A DNA stretch of 62,217 nt, taken from Acidobacteriota bacterium (lineage in GTDB: Bacteria; Acidobacteriota; Blastocatellia; RBC074). The position numbers and the translations under genes were made by a program. The DNA lies in the NCBI GenBank assembly GCA_018268995.1, contig JAFDVL010000042.1, forward strand, positions 58,604-120,820. The letters run 5' to 3'. The notes beneath the pieces are model-generated. The model had not been told where the DNA came from, did not search any database, and saw nothing but the letters and a program-made list of their open reading frames with translations. Of this stretch, positions 62,182 to 62,217 are shown piece after piece. How positions within the stretch are numbered: the first letter of the stretch is position 1; the number at the start of each line of letters is the position of its first letter.

Positions 62182-62217
62182 GGGCGTCTCCTTCAAACAC
62201 CCAAGTGTAGAGGATGT

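Overview
The window looks like a chromosomal stretch of an Acidobacteriota bacterium, most likely class Blastocatellia. The basis is the gene mix: Oar-like TonB receptors with carboxypeptidase-regulatory domains, a TIGR02999-type ECF sigma factor paired with a Ser/Thr kinase-TPR protein, several ECF sigma/anti-sigma pairs, a Coa1-family protein, TPR-CHAT proteins, a DUF4097 protein and many intergenic palindromes. I see no rRNA, tRNA, CRISPR array, prophage or intact insertion sequence.

Layout. 1-2.7 kb (-): a ZnuD-like TonB receptor and a small secreted His/Cys protein. 2.9-6.4 kb (+): acyl-CoA dehydrogenase and a secreted subtilase with LGDG repeats. 6.5-15.1 kb (-): two sigma-factor loci and a protease locus with a cytoplasmic clostripain (C11) and a TPR-CHAT lipoprotein. 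15.2-23.7 kb (+): phenylalanine/tyrosine catabolism (acyl-CoA ligase, phhA, hppD, DUF4230, hmgA, an unknown gene, fahA); no tyrosine aminotransferase or maleylacetoacetate isomerase is present. 24.2-32 kb (+): a large secreted protein, mutY, a 3' fragment related to the secreted protein, and a sigma factor/kinase-TPR pair interrupted by a MITE-like element. 32-40 kb (-): a cell-envelope signalling cluster with a membrane Ser/Thr kinase, a trypsin-like protease carrying a cytoplasmic FHA domain, and small exported proteins. 40.1-49.1 kb: a DnaJC28-like gene (+), then on the minus strand a vanX-like gene, sulfate uptake (sbp, one permease, cysA) and sulfate activation/reduction (small ORF, sat, cysC, cobA, cysH). 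49.2-52 kb (+): ECF sigma, zinc-finger anti-sigma and DUF4097 protein. 52.3-54.2 kb (-): a two-gene, AT-rich island with a cytoplasmic subtilase and a glycine-zipper protein. 54.4-56 kb (-): cytochrome c and a YheT-like hydrolase. 56.3-62.2 kb (+): Oar-like TonB receptor, esterase, an unknown exported protein and a PAP2 membrane protein.

The most striking signal is upstream of sat. A strong sigma70-type promoter (TTGACA, 18 bp, TATAAG) and a good Shine-Dalgarno site precede a 46-codon ORF that ends in five Cys codons, one Arg codon, three Cys codons and a stop. About 260 nt with several hairpins then lead to the sulfate-assimilation genes. This has the form of a cysteine-sensing leader peptide (attenuator), analogous in principle to the polycysteine small ORFs of mycobacteria, but in an acidobacterium.

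Other points worth following are the tandem clan-CD protease locus, the subtilase/glycine-zipper pair, the unknown gene between hmgA and fahA, the kinase-FHA protease cluster, and a set of intergenic elements. The latter have short hairpins with a GTAC/GTAG foot, arranged as inverted pairs, whose arms match within a site although sequence differs between sites.
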